This document shows positions 36,380 to 45,122 of a stretch of 64,000 bases of DNA, piece by piece. Source of the DNA: Arthrobacter wenxiniae (GTDB lineage: Bacteria; Actinomycetota; Actinomycetes; Actinomycetales; Micrococcaceae); assembly GCF_013376105.1 (NCBI RefSeq), contig NZ_JAAMFM010000005.1, forward strand, positions 124,001-188,000, in the 5' to 3' direction. The notes under the pieces were generated by a model. That model ran no database searches. It was not told the origin of the DNA and saw only the letters and a list, made by a program, of their open reading frames with translations. How positions within the stretch are numbered: position 1 is the stretch's first letter; each line of letters begins with the position of its first letter. The position numbers were made by a program, and so were the translations under genes.

Positions 36380-37264
36380 ATGTCCCTGACCATCGTCCTG
36401 GCCATCGTGGCCACCGCCCTGGCACTACCCGTCCTGGGCTGGTCAATCCTCTCCCCCAGGTTCTACCGTGACCCTGCAGCCCATCGGAACCTTTCCCGGG
36501 GACTCCTGCCATCCCCGGCAACGGTAGAAACTGACCGGGGACATCCCTTCGCCGATCTGGCCAGACGATTTACTCCCGGCAGTTTCATCGCCCGGCTGGA
36601 CAGGCTCCTCGTTCGTGCGGGAAGACCCCCGGCATGGCCCATGAAGAAGGTCCTCTCCACGAAATTCCTCCTCGCCGTGGCAGCCGCCTGCCTCGGTATC
36701 CTCTACGCGGCGGGCTCCGCTGGGGCGGGCCGTTACCTGTTGGCCGCCGCCGCCATCACGCTCTGCTACTTCGTGCCGGACCTGCTTCTCTACAGCCAAG
36801 GTACAGAGCGGCAGGCCGCGATCGCCAAAGGCCTTGCGGACACACTGGATCAAATGACGATCGCTGTTGAAGCCGGGTTGGGATTTGAAGCGGCCATGTC
36901 CAGAGCCGCCTACAACGGCAAAGGCCCCTTGGCCGAGGAACTCGTCCGGACCCTCCAAGACATGCAGGTTGGCCGGTCCCGCCGGGAAGCCTACACCGAC
37001 CTCGCCGCACGGACCAGCGTCACCGACCTGCGCCGCTTTGTGCGGTCCATCATCCAAGCCGACATGTACGGCATCTCCATTTCCGGAGTACTACGCACCC
37101 AAGCCGCAGAAATGCGGCTCAAGCGCCGACAACGCGCCGAAGAAAAAGCCATGCAGATCCCCGTCAAGGTTCTCTTCCCCCTCATGTTCTGCATCCTGCC
37201 AGTCCTCTTCATCGTCATGCTCGGCCCGGCGGCCATCGGCGTCATCAACACCTTCGTCAAATGA
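36380..37264 (+). CDS. tadC: TadC inner-membrane platform protein
   Basis: A 294-residue T2SSF-family partner of TadB. Membrane segments lie near the N-terminus, at about 93-135 and at the C-terminus (about 260-290). The cytoplasmic domain has LADTLDQMTIAVEAGLGFEAAM (about 155) and FVRSIIQADMYGISISGVLR (about 214), the TadC signature. It is the last intact gene of the pilus operon. Its stop overlaps the ATG of a 36-residue frame (ATGA). Confidence 0.9.
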   Translation: MSLTIVLAIVATALALPVLGWSILSPRFYRDPAAHRNLSRGLLPSPATVETDRGHPFADLARRFTPGSFIARLDRLLVRAGRPPAWPMKKVLSTKFLLAVAAACLGILYAAGSAGAGRYLLAAAAITLCYFVPDLLLYSQGTERQAAIAKGLADTLDQMTIAVEAGLGFEAAMSRAAYNGKGPLAEELVRTLQDMQVGRSRREAYTDLAARTSVTDLRRFVRSIIQADMYGISISGVLRTQAAEMRLKRRQRAEEKAMQIPVKVLFPLMFCILPVLFIVMLGPAAIGVINTFVK

Positions 37265-37371
37265 ACACCGCCACAACAGCTTGGACTACCGCCCCACCCT
37301 GGATCCTCCTGCCCACCAAATTGGCCGGACGGGGCATCGGCATCTGGATCCGTCAACCAGTCAAAGACTAA
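37261..37371 (+). CDS. Small 36-residue open frame coupled to tadC
   Basis: The ATG overlaps the tadC stop as ATGA, the same coupling used throughout the operon. The encoded peptide begins MNTATTAWTTAPPWILL and has no recognisable domain. It could be a real micro-protein, a leader remnant of the following prepilin peptidase gene, or chance. Low confidence. Confidence 0.3.
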   Translation: MNTATTAWTTAPPWILLPTKLAGRGIGIWIRQPVKD

Positions 37372-37396
37372 AACCTGACCCGCACTCCATGAACCG

Positions 37397-37687
37397 CTGA
37401 CCGCGCTCGTATTCGCCCTGCTTCCCTGGCGCCTTGGATTCACCCCACAACTGCTGGCCTACCTGTTATGCGCAGCAATCGACGTCCCCCTGGCAGCCTT
37501 CGACCTTCACCACCGTCTCCTGCCCAACCCACTAGTCGCCCCCGGACCCGGGACCACCGCGTCCTTACTCATCGGCGCCTGCACCCTGGGTACCGGATGG
37601 GATCCCCTGCTGCGGGCCGCCCGTGGCACCCTGGCGCTGTCTAGCGCTTATCTGGCCCTGGCCATCATCAGCCCCCAGAAAACTTGA
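37397..37687 (+). pseudogene. Truncated A24 prepilin peptidase
   Basis: The frame reads LVFALLPWRLGFTP, then the first catalytic block AAIDVPLAAFDLHHRLLPN (Asp before the H-x-LPN motif of type IV leader peptidases), then two hydrophobic segments. It stops at LALAIISPQKT, exactly where intact enzymes continue with the G-x-GD-x-K second catalytic motif. That half is missing, so the product would be inactive. No ATG or GTG start is in frame; the open stretch begins after a TGA at 37376-37378. It is positioned as the last gene of the Tad operon, the usual place for the pilus peptidase. The next 290 bases hold nothing recognisable. Confidence 0.8.
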
Positions 37688-37979
37688 CGAATGCCCCGGT
37701 TGCCGGCGCGAGTGTGACAGTCGGCAAAATCGCTGATGGTTGGGATGGCGAACCAGCGGAGCGCTGAGGGAGTGCCCACGGTTCCATGACCAAACAGCTA
37801 CATGTTGACAGGGAGCAGAACACCTTGTTTGCAGAGGCCCATGACCCTTCCGGTTTCTCAAGCATCCTGCCCCCATTGGGTTGAACGACACATCGTCGCC
37901 GTCATGCCCGGATAAACGCAAGCGGACTGAAAGTTTTAGCCGGCGGAGTTTGACTTTTCGACCCCCGGCGATTACATGA

Positions 37980-38306
37980 CTGGAGGGCCGGGGCTCCCGC
38001 CCGGTCGCGGCCCGCAAGGCGATCATCTTCGAGACCGACGGCCAGCCCAATGAACAGAACATCACGGGAATCACGTCGATTGACACACTGGGCGGCATCG
38101 GAAGCACCGATGGGGCGGTGGCGTGCAACAAGCTGCTGCAGGTCGCCGACAGTGCCAAGGCCCAGCACGTGCTGATCGTGACGGTCGCGTTTGGGGACGC
38201 GACCACCGCCACCTGCGCCGCCGAGGGAGCGGAGCTTGGTCCGATCTTCGTTTCCGCCGTCAACGCCATCAGCCCCAACCAGCACCTGCTGCGGATCCCG
38301 GACTGA
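37980..38306 (+). pseudogene. C-terminal remnant of a VWA-domain pilus protein
   Basis: An open stretch beginning after a TGA codes for VAARKAIIFETDGQPNEQN, then CNKLLQVADSAKAQHVLIVTVAFGD, then a tail ending in LLRIPD. The IFETDGQPNE segment and the following ADSAKA..VLIVTVAFGD strand are typical of the last third of a von Willebrand A domain in TadG-like pilus proteins. The MIDAS-containing front part is absent. An ATG at 38118 could start a 62-residue product but would not give a folded domain. It is a relic of a longer Tad locus. Confidence 0.7.
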
Positions 38307-38312
38307 GCGCCT

Positions 38313-38813
38313 TCAGCCCACGAGCATGGCGAGCGCGCCGGCGAGCATGAACGGCCCGAACGGGATCTGTGTCTTGCCGGTGCCGCGGCGCAGGATCATG
38401 AGCGCAAGCCCCCACAGTGCCCCCAAGAGGAACGCCAGCACAGTCCCCCACAGCACCGCGCCCCAGCTGACAAAGCCCAGGTACAGGCCGAGCACAAAGG
38501 CCAGCTTCACGTCTCCGTAACCCATCCCGGCCGGGTACACCAACCTGAGAACCACGTAGGCGGCCCAGAGCACCACACCCCCCAGGACGGTGCGGAAGGC
38601 GGCCCCGGCGTCATGCATGAAAAGGCTGGCCAACAGCAGGAGCACCCCGGCAATGGCGGCGGAGGGGAACACGATCCGGTTGGGCAGCAGCTGGTGCCTG
38701 ATGTCGATGACGGTTAGCCGCCAGGCCATCACCAGGTAGTGGAGGCCGGCAATCAGCACCAGCCAGAAGGCGAGCGGCGCGGTCCCCCAGAGGACGCGCA
38801 GAACAGTGATCAT
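38313..38813 (-). CDS. A24 prepilin peptidase, intact
   Basis: A 166-residue membrane peptidase that cleaves prepilin leaders. Both catalytic blocks are present: TVIDIRHQLLPNRIVFP (first Asp at about 36) and GMGYGDVKLAFVLGLYLG (second Asp at about 101). About five hydrophobic segments are visible. The short form without the methyltransferase domain is typical of Tad systems. It lies on the opposite strand to the pilus operon and next to a truncated homologue. It may therefore supply processing for Flp and TadE, and is inferred to have replaced the broken copy. The ATG has TAACAT 7 bases upstream. Confidence 0.9.
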   Translation of the reverse strand: MITVLRVLWGTAPLAFWLVLIAGLHYLVMAWRLTVIDIRHQLLPNRIVFPSAAIAGVLLLLASLFMHDAGAAFRTVLGGVVLWAAYVVLRLVYPAGMGYGDVKLAFVLGLYLGFVSWGAVLWGTVLAFLLGALWGLALMILRRGTGKTQIPFGPFMLAGALAMLVG

Positions 38814-38820
38814 AAGCCCG

Positions 38821-38826
38821 ATGTTA
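38821..38826 (-). promoter_or_regulatory. Putative -10 element of the prepilin peptidase gene
   Basis: TAACAT lies 7 bases before the ATG at 38813, which fits leaderless transcription independent of the Tad operon. Confidence 0.45.
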
Positions 38827-38855
38827 CGGCACCGGATCCGAGGTGCGGCGGAGGG

Positions 38856-40100
38856 CTACTTGTTGGCGTACCGGGCGAACGGGATATTCCAGTCTCCGAA
38901 GCCGTCCGTGGGCGCGATGGTGTTGGTGGGGTGGCCCGTGCCTACCGTGTGGACGAGGTCGCCGGGCCTCATGTTGTTGAACACCCAGGAGGCGCCCTCG
39001 CGGTCCAGGCCGATGCAGCCGTGGGAGAGGTTGACCTTGCCCAGGTACGGGATGGCGACGGGCGCGGCCAGGTGGATGAAGATTCCGCTGTTGGCCAGGC
39101 GCGTGGCGTATTCGACCTTGAGCTTGCCGTAGTAGGCGGGGTCCCCGGGCTTGAGGCCGATGGTGGCGGCGTCAAACGTGGCGAAGCGCTGCTTGTCCGC
39201 CGTGAGGACCAGGAAGCCGGCTGCGGAGGGGAAGCGCTCGTCGCCCATGGAGGCCAGGAACGTCCGGGCCAGTTTGTCGTTGATGAAGATGTGGACGACC
39301 TTGGCCGAGGCGTCTGCCTCCATGACGACCTTGTCGCCGATGTTGATGGTGTTGGTCTTGTTGAAGTTGCCGATTTGGCCGTTGCCGTAGTCGACGCCGA
39401 ACAGCTTGATGTCAACCTTCAGCGCGGTGTTGGCCGGCCAGTAGCTCGCGGCGCGGTAGCGGGCCATGGTGTCCGAGTACCAGTGGAACGCGCCCTTTTG
39501 CCCGGTGGCGGAGGTGATCCTGATGGCCTTCTCGACGGCGTCCTTGTTGGCCACCGGTTCGCTGAAGTGGAATTCGAGCGGCTGGGCCACGCCCACGGTG
39601 GAGCCGTTGGCCGGGTACATCCACATGTCGGCCTCATTGGCGGCCGGGACCGTGGAGAAGGTGCTTGCCTGGGTTTCCAGGGTGCCGTTGTCATCCATGG
39701 TGGTGACGCTGAACGTGTAGTCGGTGTTGAAGGCCAGCGCGGAGCCGGAGACCCACTTGCGGCCGCCGTCCGAAAGTTCACCGTCCGTGGTGGCGCCGGT
39801 TTCGGTTTCCTTCAGGATGGCGCTGTGGATTGTCCCGGCCTGGACCTGGGCCACGACCGGCACGGCCGGGTTGTAGCTCACCGTGCCCTGCTTGGGCTCG
39901 AGGGCAAGTTCCACGGGCGTGGCGGGAGGCGTGGTGGGGGCTGCCACCGTGGGTACTGTGGCGCTGGCAGGGTTCTCCGGGAGCCAGGACGTGGCGGTGG
40001 CCGCACCGACGCCGCCCGCTCCGATGGCCAGGACAAATGCGGCGACGCCTGCAATCTTCCAGCCTCTGCGCGGCTTCCGGACGGATCCCAACTCCGGCAT
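38856..40100 (-). CDS. L,D-transpeptidase with Ig-like domains
   Basis: Secreted peptidoglycan cross-linking enzyme making 3-3 bonds. The 414 residues begin with a basic stretch and a signal anchor (about 13-35). Two immunoglobulin-like domains follow (about 55-265), then a YkuD catalytic domain (about 270-400) with the active-site Cys in LSHGCIGLDREG (about 369) and an upstream His in IFIHLAAPV. This is the layout of mycobacterial LdtMt2. The ATG at 40100 has a run of G residues about 6 bases upstream, so an open frame extending 51 codons further is not used. It acts outside the membrane on the wall. Confidence 0.92.
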   Translation of the reverse strand: MPELGSVRKPRRGWKIAGVAAFVLAIGAGGVGAATATSWLPENPASATVPTVAAPTTPPATPVELALEPKQGTVSYNPAVPVVAQVQAGTIHSAILKETETGATTDGELSDGGRKWVSGSALAFNTDYTFSVTTMDDNGTLETQASTFSTVPAANEADMWMYPANGSTVGVAQPLEFHFSEPVANKDAVEKAIRITSATGQKGAFHWYSDTMARYRAASYWPANTALKVDIKLFGVDYGNGQIGNFNKTNTINIGDKVVMEADASAKVVHIFINDKLARTFLASMGDERFPSAAGFLVLTADKQRFATFDAATIGLKPGDPAYYGKLKVEYATRLANSGIFIHLAAPVAIPYLGKVNLSHGCIGLDREGASWVFNNMRPGDLVHTVGTGHPTNTIAPTDGFGDWNIPFARYANK

Positions 40101-40532
40101 GCATTCCCCCCCAAATCGGTGGACTAACTCCACTGTGGCAGCACGTGACGTTACACGGCCAATGAGCAATTTTACGGCACGGGGCCGCTGCCGGCGGTTA
40201 GGCGGGGCGTTTTGGGGGTTGCGATTGCGTAACCACTGGGACTCAGTGGTCACTCGACCAAGGCAATCCCATGGTCGGTGAACCAGTCAGTTGGCAGCCT
40301 CGTCTCAACATTCAGGTTGTCCATGAACGCGCCGGGCTTCTGCCTGACCTGCACCTGCGGCTTTGGCAAGCACACCGTTTTGTTTCGGCGAGAGTGGGCC
40401 CTTGATACCCTCCGCCCGTGCAGCGCGGGAATTGTTAGGCAAAGCAGCCATGGTCATCGCCCCTTGTCGCTTTCTCCTCCACGGTACCCCGGTGTGCCAT
40501 GATGAGATTGGTGCCCTTGTATGATGCCAAAT
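40101..40532. other. Intergenic gap with an optional 50-residue frame
   Basis: About 430 bases between the L,D-transpeptidase and NYN genes. The only candidate is a minus-strand frame at 40305-40457 (MTMAALPNNSRAARAEG...) preceded by AAGGGG and GGAGG sequences. A second overlapping frame ends LPTDWFTDHGIALVE. Neither is recognisable, and they may be fragments of a decayed gene. No repeat or RNA gene is seen. Confidence 0.3.
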
Positions 40533-42083
40533 TCAGTAAAGCGCCTCAAGCAAGTCTTCCTCCGTCACCGGCCATTGGATCTCGGCGGCCCGGCGCACGG
40601 CGTCGTCAACGACCACCCGGAGGGCTGCGGATTCCGTCACCAGTCCGGGCTTGACAACCATCCGGTCAGCGGCGCCGTCGTCCGTCAGGACACCAACGCG
40701 CAACAGGAGGCCGAGGGTCAGCCGGACGGTTTCGGCGGGCACGGCGGGAAGTGCGTCGGCCACGAAGTCAATGAACTCCGCCAGGCCGTAGGGCCGGGGC
40801 ACGGCCAGGACCACCCGGAGGACGTCCGACAGGACAAGCGGGCCCGGGTAGAGAACGGCGGGCATCCTCTGGCCCAGCACCATGCGAACGAGTTCCGGCG
40901 ATTTTAGGTCCCGGTCCATGAGGTGCGGCAGAGCGTCGCTGTAGTCCAGGTGATCCACGTGGACCACGGCCAGGGACTTGTCTTCAAAACGCACCACGTG
41001 GTAGGCCGTGCCTGAAAGTGCATACTGGAGCACCATGTAGAGCCGCGGGAATCCGGAATCCGCGGACGAATAACTTGGAATGGAGTTCCTGAGCTGCGCT
41101 CCAATCTGTGGCAGGCCCACACCACGGGATTCGTGATCCCTGACGGCGAGGCCGAGGTCGCCGTCAGTGAACAATCCACGGACGGCAGCCATGTACTCGT
41201 CCCGCGTTTTGATTGCGCGGATCAATGCCGGCGGCTTCGACTTCGATCCATCGGACTTGGGCGCCACAGGCCGGTAGACCGTGAGGCCGCACTGCTTCTC
41301 CACAAAACCGGCAAGGTTCCTGGACCCGTACTTCGAGTAGTCCACCAAAGGCCACTTGCTGCGCAATACTGAGCCGAGCGCCGCCGCATTCACCTGCCCG
41401 TCAATGAGAACCTGGGAATCCTTCTTGCACAGCTCAATGATGGCGGCCCGGAGGACCGGCGCTGCCGGACTTCCGTTCTCGGATTTAGGCCTTGTCACGA
41501 TGGACGGCGGGACGACGCTGGTTTCGGGCTCGGTCGCGGAACCGAAGGACTCCGTGGAAACTGCGGCCAGCACGCCGGAGACATCTATCTGGTGATACTC
41601 GTCCGCCACCGACTTGAGCAGGGGGTTGACGTCGCCGGCGTTGGCGTCGTTGGTGGACACGACGATTGCGTACTTGTTCAGGTAGTGGAGGCGCCGGATC
41701 AGGGGCACGAACCCGCCGTCGCCGCTGACAATGACGAAGACTTCAACCCACGGGGAATCGTGGGCCACTTCAAGGACGTCCACGCACAGTTCAATGTCCG
41801 CCGCATTCTTGACGTTCTTGTTGAAGGAAAAGATCTGGACCGGCTCGACGCCGTACTCCAGCATCTCCCGCTGGTAAACCGCCATGTCGGAGCGGCCCCA
41901 GTTTGCATAGGCCCGGACGGTGGCGGTTTGCTGACCGATGCCGCTTGAGCGGACGATCTGCTCGATGCCGCGCACCACCTTGCCGATCTGGACGCCGGCA
42001 ACGTTGCCCGCGTAGCCGCCGAAGAGGTTCTCCATGTCCAAAAAGATGGCCAAATTCCTCCGTGGAGGTGTGCCTTCACCCAT
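40533..42083 (-). CDS. NYN/PIN-like RNase-type protein, possibly with OST-HTH-like region
   Basis: The N-terminal 150 or so of 516 residues form a LabA/NYN domain. The metal-binding Asp residues stand in LAIFLDMENLFGGY (about 15), at NAADIELCVDVLEVA (about 93) and in IVSGDGGFVPLIRRLH (about 120). A central region near residues 210-285 (IELCKKD..., DYSKYGSRNLAGFVEKQ) resembles the OST-HTH/LOTUS RNA-binding fold. The C-terminal 220 residues are unassigned. NYN proteins are thought to be RNases, so an RNA-processing or stress role is likely but unproven. The start could also be an ATG at 42116. I prefer 42083 because GGCGGGG precedes it and homologous N-termini usually begin near here. Confidence 0.75.
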   Translation of the reverse strand: MGEGTPPRRNLAIFLDMENLFGGYAGNVAGVQIGKVVRGIEQIVRSSGIGQQTATVRAYANWGRSDMAVYQREMLEYGVEPVQIFSFNKNVKNAADIELCVDVLEVAHDSPWVEVFVIVSGDGGFVPLIRRLHYLNKYAIVVSTNDANAGDVNPLLKSVADEYHQIDVSGVLAAVSTESFGSATEPETSVVPPSIVTRPKSENGSPAAPVLRAAIIELCKKDSQVLIDGQVNAAALGSVLRSKWPLVDYSKYGSRNLAGFVEKQCGLTVYRPVAPKSDGSKSKPPALIRAIKTRDEYMAAVRGLFTDGDLGLAVRDHESRGVGLPQIGAQLRNSIPSYSSADSGFPRLYMVLQYALSGTAYHVVRFEDKSLAVVHVDHLDYSDALPHLMDRDLKSPELVRMVLGQRMPAVLYPGPLVLSDVLRVVLAVPRPYGLAEFIDFVADALPAVPAETVRLTLGLLLRVGVLTDDGAADRMVVKPGLVTESAALRVVVDDAVRRAAEIQWPVTEEDLLEALY

Positions 42084-42634
42084 GATGCCCCGCCTGTCCC
42101 CAATCAATGACCACATTGTCTACTTGCCAGCGTATATGGCTGGACGGGGCCACAGACGGGGCCACAGACGGAGTCACGGGCGGGGAGTTGATGCGCACGG
42201 CCCGCGGGGGGCGGGACGGGCGTACGCACGGGCTCGACGCCAGGGCCCACCAAGGTTGTTTTCGAAGAAAACGGATAAAACGCAAAAAACGAACGTGCTG
42301 GAACTGAGAATCCAATGACCAGCAACACCGCAACCACAGAAACATTCGTCGACCCAGATGCGCCGGGAACGGGAAGGGTCTACGACTTCATCCAAGCCCG
42401 CGCCGGAAAGATTCCGGCGGAGGTGGTGTGCAACGAAGAAATCAAGCGGGTGGACCGCGGCGATGACCAGGACGTGGCTCGAGAAAGGGCTCGCCACCTT
42501 GCCGGACAAATGCGCCAATACTCCGCCGACTCGAGTGTCCACACCTGGCAGGGGCTTGAGGGGTCGTTTGGTCTGCCTGGTCCCAATGACGGACATGTGC
42601 CGGCAGCAGCCGTCGCGGCCGGCCGGCAGCCCTC
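42084..42634. other. Intergenic segment with tandem repeat and an unidentified frame
   Basis: About 550 bases upstream of the NYN gene. A plus-strand frame from 42315 begins MTSNTATTETFVDPDAP and stays open past 42634 into the antisense of the lipid-kinase gene. It contains YDFIQARAGKIPAEVVCNEE, which is protein-like but unknown to me. The minus strand is also open here. It could be a gene fragment left by rearrangement. Confidence 0.35.
42143..42178. repeat. 12-bp tandem repeat upstream of the NYN gene
   Basis: GACGGGGCCACA twice, followed by a diverged third unit GACGGAGTCACG. It lies just upstream of the likely NYN promoter region. Confidence 0.8.
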
Positions 42635-43552
42635 TCACCCAAAACCCCCCGACCCCTCCGGCACCAGCACCTGGACCGCCGCGGGCGCGATCCCCACCGT
42701 CACCGGCAGCTCGGCCACCCGCTCGCCGTCCGCATAAACGCTCAGGGACTTGTTGGCGCTGATCACCACCGCCGAGCCCCGCGAGAACCTGACGTTTGCC
42801 TGGCCCAGGTGCGCACCCCGGTACGACCTCAGGAACACGGCCACCACTGCCAGGATCGACGCCCGGCCCAGCGAGACCACGTCCAGCAGGCCGTCGTCGG
42901 CCTTCGCCGCCGGGCAGATCCGCAACCCTCCCCCGTACTGGCCCACGTTCCCCACCGCCACAAACCAGCCCGGAAACGTGGTCTCGAGGCCGTCGACGGA
43001 AACCGTGAACGTCACATCCTTCCACTCCCTGAACGCCTTCAGGCCGCCGTACAGGTACACAAACGGCCCCAGGTTCAGCCGCGCGCCGTTGCCGTATTCG
43101 TTGGCCAGCCCGTCGAACCCCGCATTGGCAACACCAAAATACGGGCACCCGTTGACCAGCCCCAGGTCGAGCTCGCGCACCACGAGCCGGCCCATGCCCC
43201 GCACCGCCTTGACGGGGTCCCGCGGCAGTCCCAGCCGCCGCACCGTGTCGTTCCCCCTCCCGCCCGCCAGGGGAAGCACGACGGCGCCCGACTCCCGCGC
43301 CCCTCCTGCCGCGGCCCCGAGGGACCCGTCCCCGCCGAGGACGGCCACCAGGCTACCCGGGGCTGCCGCGCGGGCCCTTGCCGTGGCGTCCGCCAGGGAC
43401 TCCGTGATGCACACAGTGGGCACAAACCCCGCGGCCCGCAGCGCGTCCGCGGTCCGGGGCAGCAGCCGCAGCGCCCGCCCGCGACCCGACGCCGGGTTGA
43501 CCAGCAGCAGCGCCTCCCCGCCCGACGGGACCACGCCAATCTCCGCGCTCAC
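42635..43552 (-). CDS. Diacylglycerol/lipid kinase family protein (DagK/YegS-like)
   Basis: A 305-residue lipid kinase of the DAGK catalytic fold. Landmarks are LLVNPASGRG (about 15), the nucleotide loop VAVLGGDGSLGAAAGG (about 74; the usual GGDGT is GGDGS here), LPLAGGRGNDTVRRLGL (about 95) and the second-lobe motif KADDGLLDVVSLG (about 220). It probably phosphorylates a membrane lipid or sphingoid-like acceptor. The GTG start overlaps the glpD stop by 4 bases (GTGA), so the two are translationally coupled and the lipid link of the cluster is strengthened. Confidence 0.85.
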   Translation of the reverse strand: MSAEIGVVPSGGEALLLVNPASGRGRALRLLPRTADALRAAGFVPTVCITESLADATARARAAAPGSLVAVLGGDGSLGAAAGGARESGAVVLPLAGGRGNDTVRRLGLPRDPVKAVRGMGRLVVRELDLGLVNGCPYFGVANAGFDGLANEYGNGARLNLGPFVYLYGGLKAFREWKDVTFTVSVDGLETTFPGWFVAVGNVGQYGGGLRICPAAKADDGLLDVVSLGRASILAVVAVFLRSYRGAHLGQANVRFSRGSAVVISANKSLSVYADGERVAELPVTVGIAPAAVQVLVPEGSGGFG

Positions 43553-45120
43553 TCCGCGGCCCCATCGCCGAGAGTGCCTGCGAGCGCCAGGATTTCCGCG
43601 GCCCGCCCGCGTGCCTTGGCCGCGTCGGCGGGCACAAACGCGAGCCGGGTGCGCCGCTCCAGGAGGTCCTCCACCGACACCGCACCCTCGGCACGGACCG
43701 CGAACAGCAGCTCGGCGCCCGTGATCCCGGTCCCGTTGAACAGGGGCTCCGCCAGGAGCGGGTCCAGCCGGCCAAGGGCCACCACGTCCGCGGCCTCCGT
43801 GCCGTACTTCGCCACCAGCCGGGCTGGCGCGCCAACGGCGTCGAGCTCCCGGGCGGATCCGGCACCCACCAGCGGCAGGACCTTGGTGCGGCACGGGGCG
43901 TCCACCCCGAGCCGCGCCGCCGCGGCGTCCACGGCGTCCTGGGCCATCCGCCGGTAGGTGGTCAGCTTCCCGCCCACCACCGTGATGGGCGCCCCGGGCA
44001 CGTCGCGGACCAGGTGCCGGCGGGAGATGTCGGCGGTGCCCTCGGGGCGGCCGGGCCCGCTGCCGTGCGCGGCCTCCACCAGGGGCCGCAGCCCGGCAAA
44101 GGTGCCCACCACGTCGTCGCGCGCCAAGGGCACGGCAAGGGCGGCGTTGACAGTGTCCAGGAGGAAGCCGACGTCGCGCTCGGGAACCGCGGGATGGTGG
44201 CCGTCCGCGCCGTGGTCCTCCTCGTCCGTCAACCCGATGTACACGAGTCCGCCGGGCTGCGGCAGCACAAAGACGTAGCGGCCAAAGTGCCCGGGCACGG
44301 CAACGGTGTGCGCGGCATGGGGGTTGCCGAGCCGTTCCGCGCGGACCACCAGGTGCGTGCCCCGGCTGGGGATGACCGCCAGCTGCGGCTCGAAGTCGGC
44401 GGCCCACACGCCCGCCGCGTTCACCACCACCCGGGCGTCCACCGTGACGGGGGTGCCGGTGCGGGTGTCCACGGCCTCCACGGCGGTGGCCGTCAGGGCG
44501 CGGGCCTTCACATCCCGCAGCACGTGGGCGCCCCGGCCGGCGGCGGTCCGCAGCACGCCCAGCACCAGCCGGCAGTCGTCCACCGCCTGCCCGTCCCAGT
44601 ACAGGATCCCGCGGCGCACCGCCTCCGCGTCGAGGGCAGGCACCAGCGCGGCCACCGCCTGCCTGGTGAGCAGCTGCGGACGCGGCAGCACCCGGCCGCC
44701 CAGCCCGGAGAGCCGGCGCAGCACGTCGTAGAGGACGGCGCCGAACCCCTCCGCCGCCGCCTCCCGGGCCGGGGCGCCGCGGATCACCGGAATGACGAAC
44801 CCCAGCGGGCGGACCAGGTGCGGGGCGATCCGCGCCATCAGCCAGCGCCGCTCCACCGCCGACTCCCAGGCAACCCCGAAGTCCAGCCCGGCCAGGTAGC
44901 GCAGCCCGCCGTGGATGAGCTTGGAACTGTAGCCGCTGGTCCCGGAGGCAAAGTCGGCGCCCTCCACGAGCGCCACGCTCAGCCCCCGGCTCACGGCGTC
45001 CAGGGCCACGCCGGCGCCCGTGATGCCGCCGCCCACCACGGCCACGTCCACGGTGTGCGCGGCCAGGTGTTCCAGCGAGCGCCGGCGGGTGGCGTCATTG
45101 ATCCACGTGGGGTTGGCCAT
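43549..45120 (-). CDS. glpD: FAD-dependent glycerol-3-phosphate dehydrogenase
   Basis: Oxidises sn-glycerol-3-phosphate to dihydroxyacetone phosphate and passes electrons to quinones at the membrane. The 523 residues carry the FAD fold VDVAVVGGGITGAGVALDA (about 26), the substrate-site block SGYSSKLIHGGLRYL (about 63), a second motif VVNAAGVWA (about 230) and a C-terminal helical domain. There is no glycerol kinase or facilitator beside it. Instead a lipid kinase follows by overlap and a TetR gene precedes it by 2 bases. This suggests glycerophosphate from lipid turnover rather than glycerol uptake. An oxidase role is the alternative. Confidence 0.88.
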   Translation of the reverse strand: MANPTWINDATRRRSLEHLAAHTVDVAVVGGGITGAGVALDAVSRGLSVALVEGADFASGTSGYSSKLIHGGLRYLAGLDFGVAWESAVERRWLMARIAPHLVRPLGFVIPVIRGAPAREAAAEGFGAVLYDVLRRLSGLGGRVLPRPQLLTRQAVAALVPALDAEAVRRGILYWDGQAVDDCRLVLGVLRTAAGRGAHVLRDVKARALTATAVEAVDTRTGTPVTVDARVVVNAAGVWAADFEPQLAVIPSRGTHLVVRAERLGNPHAAHTVAVPGHFGRYVFVLPQPGGLVYIGLTDEEDHGADGHHPAVPERDVGFLLDTVNAALAVPLARDDVVGTFAGLRPLVEAAHGSGPGRPEGTADISRRHLVRDVPGAPITVVGGKLTTYRRMAQDAVDAAAARLGVDAPCRTKVLPLVGAGSARELDAVGAPARLVAKYGTEAADVVALGRLDPLLAEPLFNGTGITGAELLFAVRAEGAVSVEDLLERRTRLAFVPADAAKARGRAAEILALAGTLGDGAAE

Positions 45121-45122
45121 GC

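Noticed and set aside
42174-43148. A minus-strand frame overlapping the 3' half of the lipid-kinase gene
   Set aside because: Most of it is an out-of-frame reading of the kinase gene. Only the first 400 bases are outside a gene, and they are reported as an unexplained segment instead.
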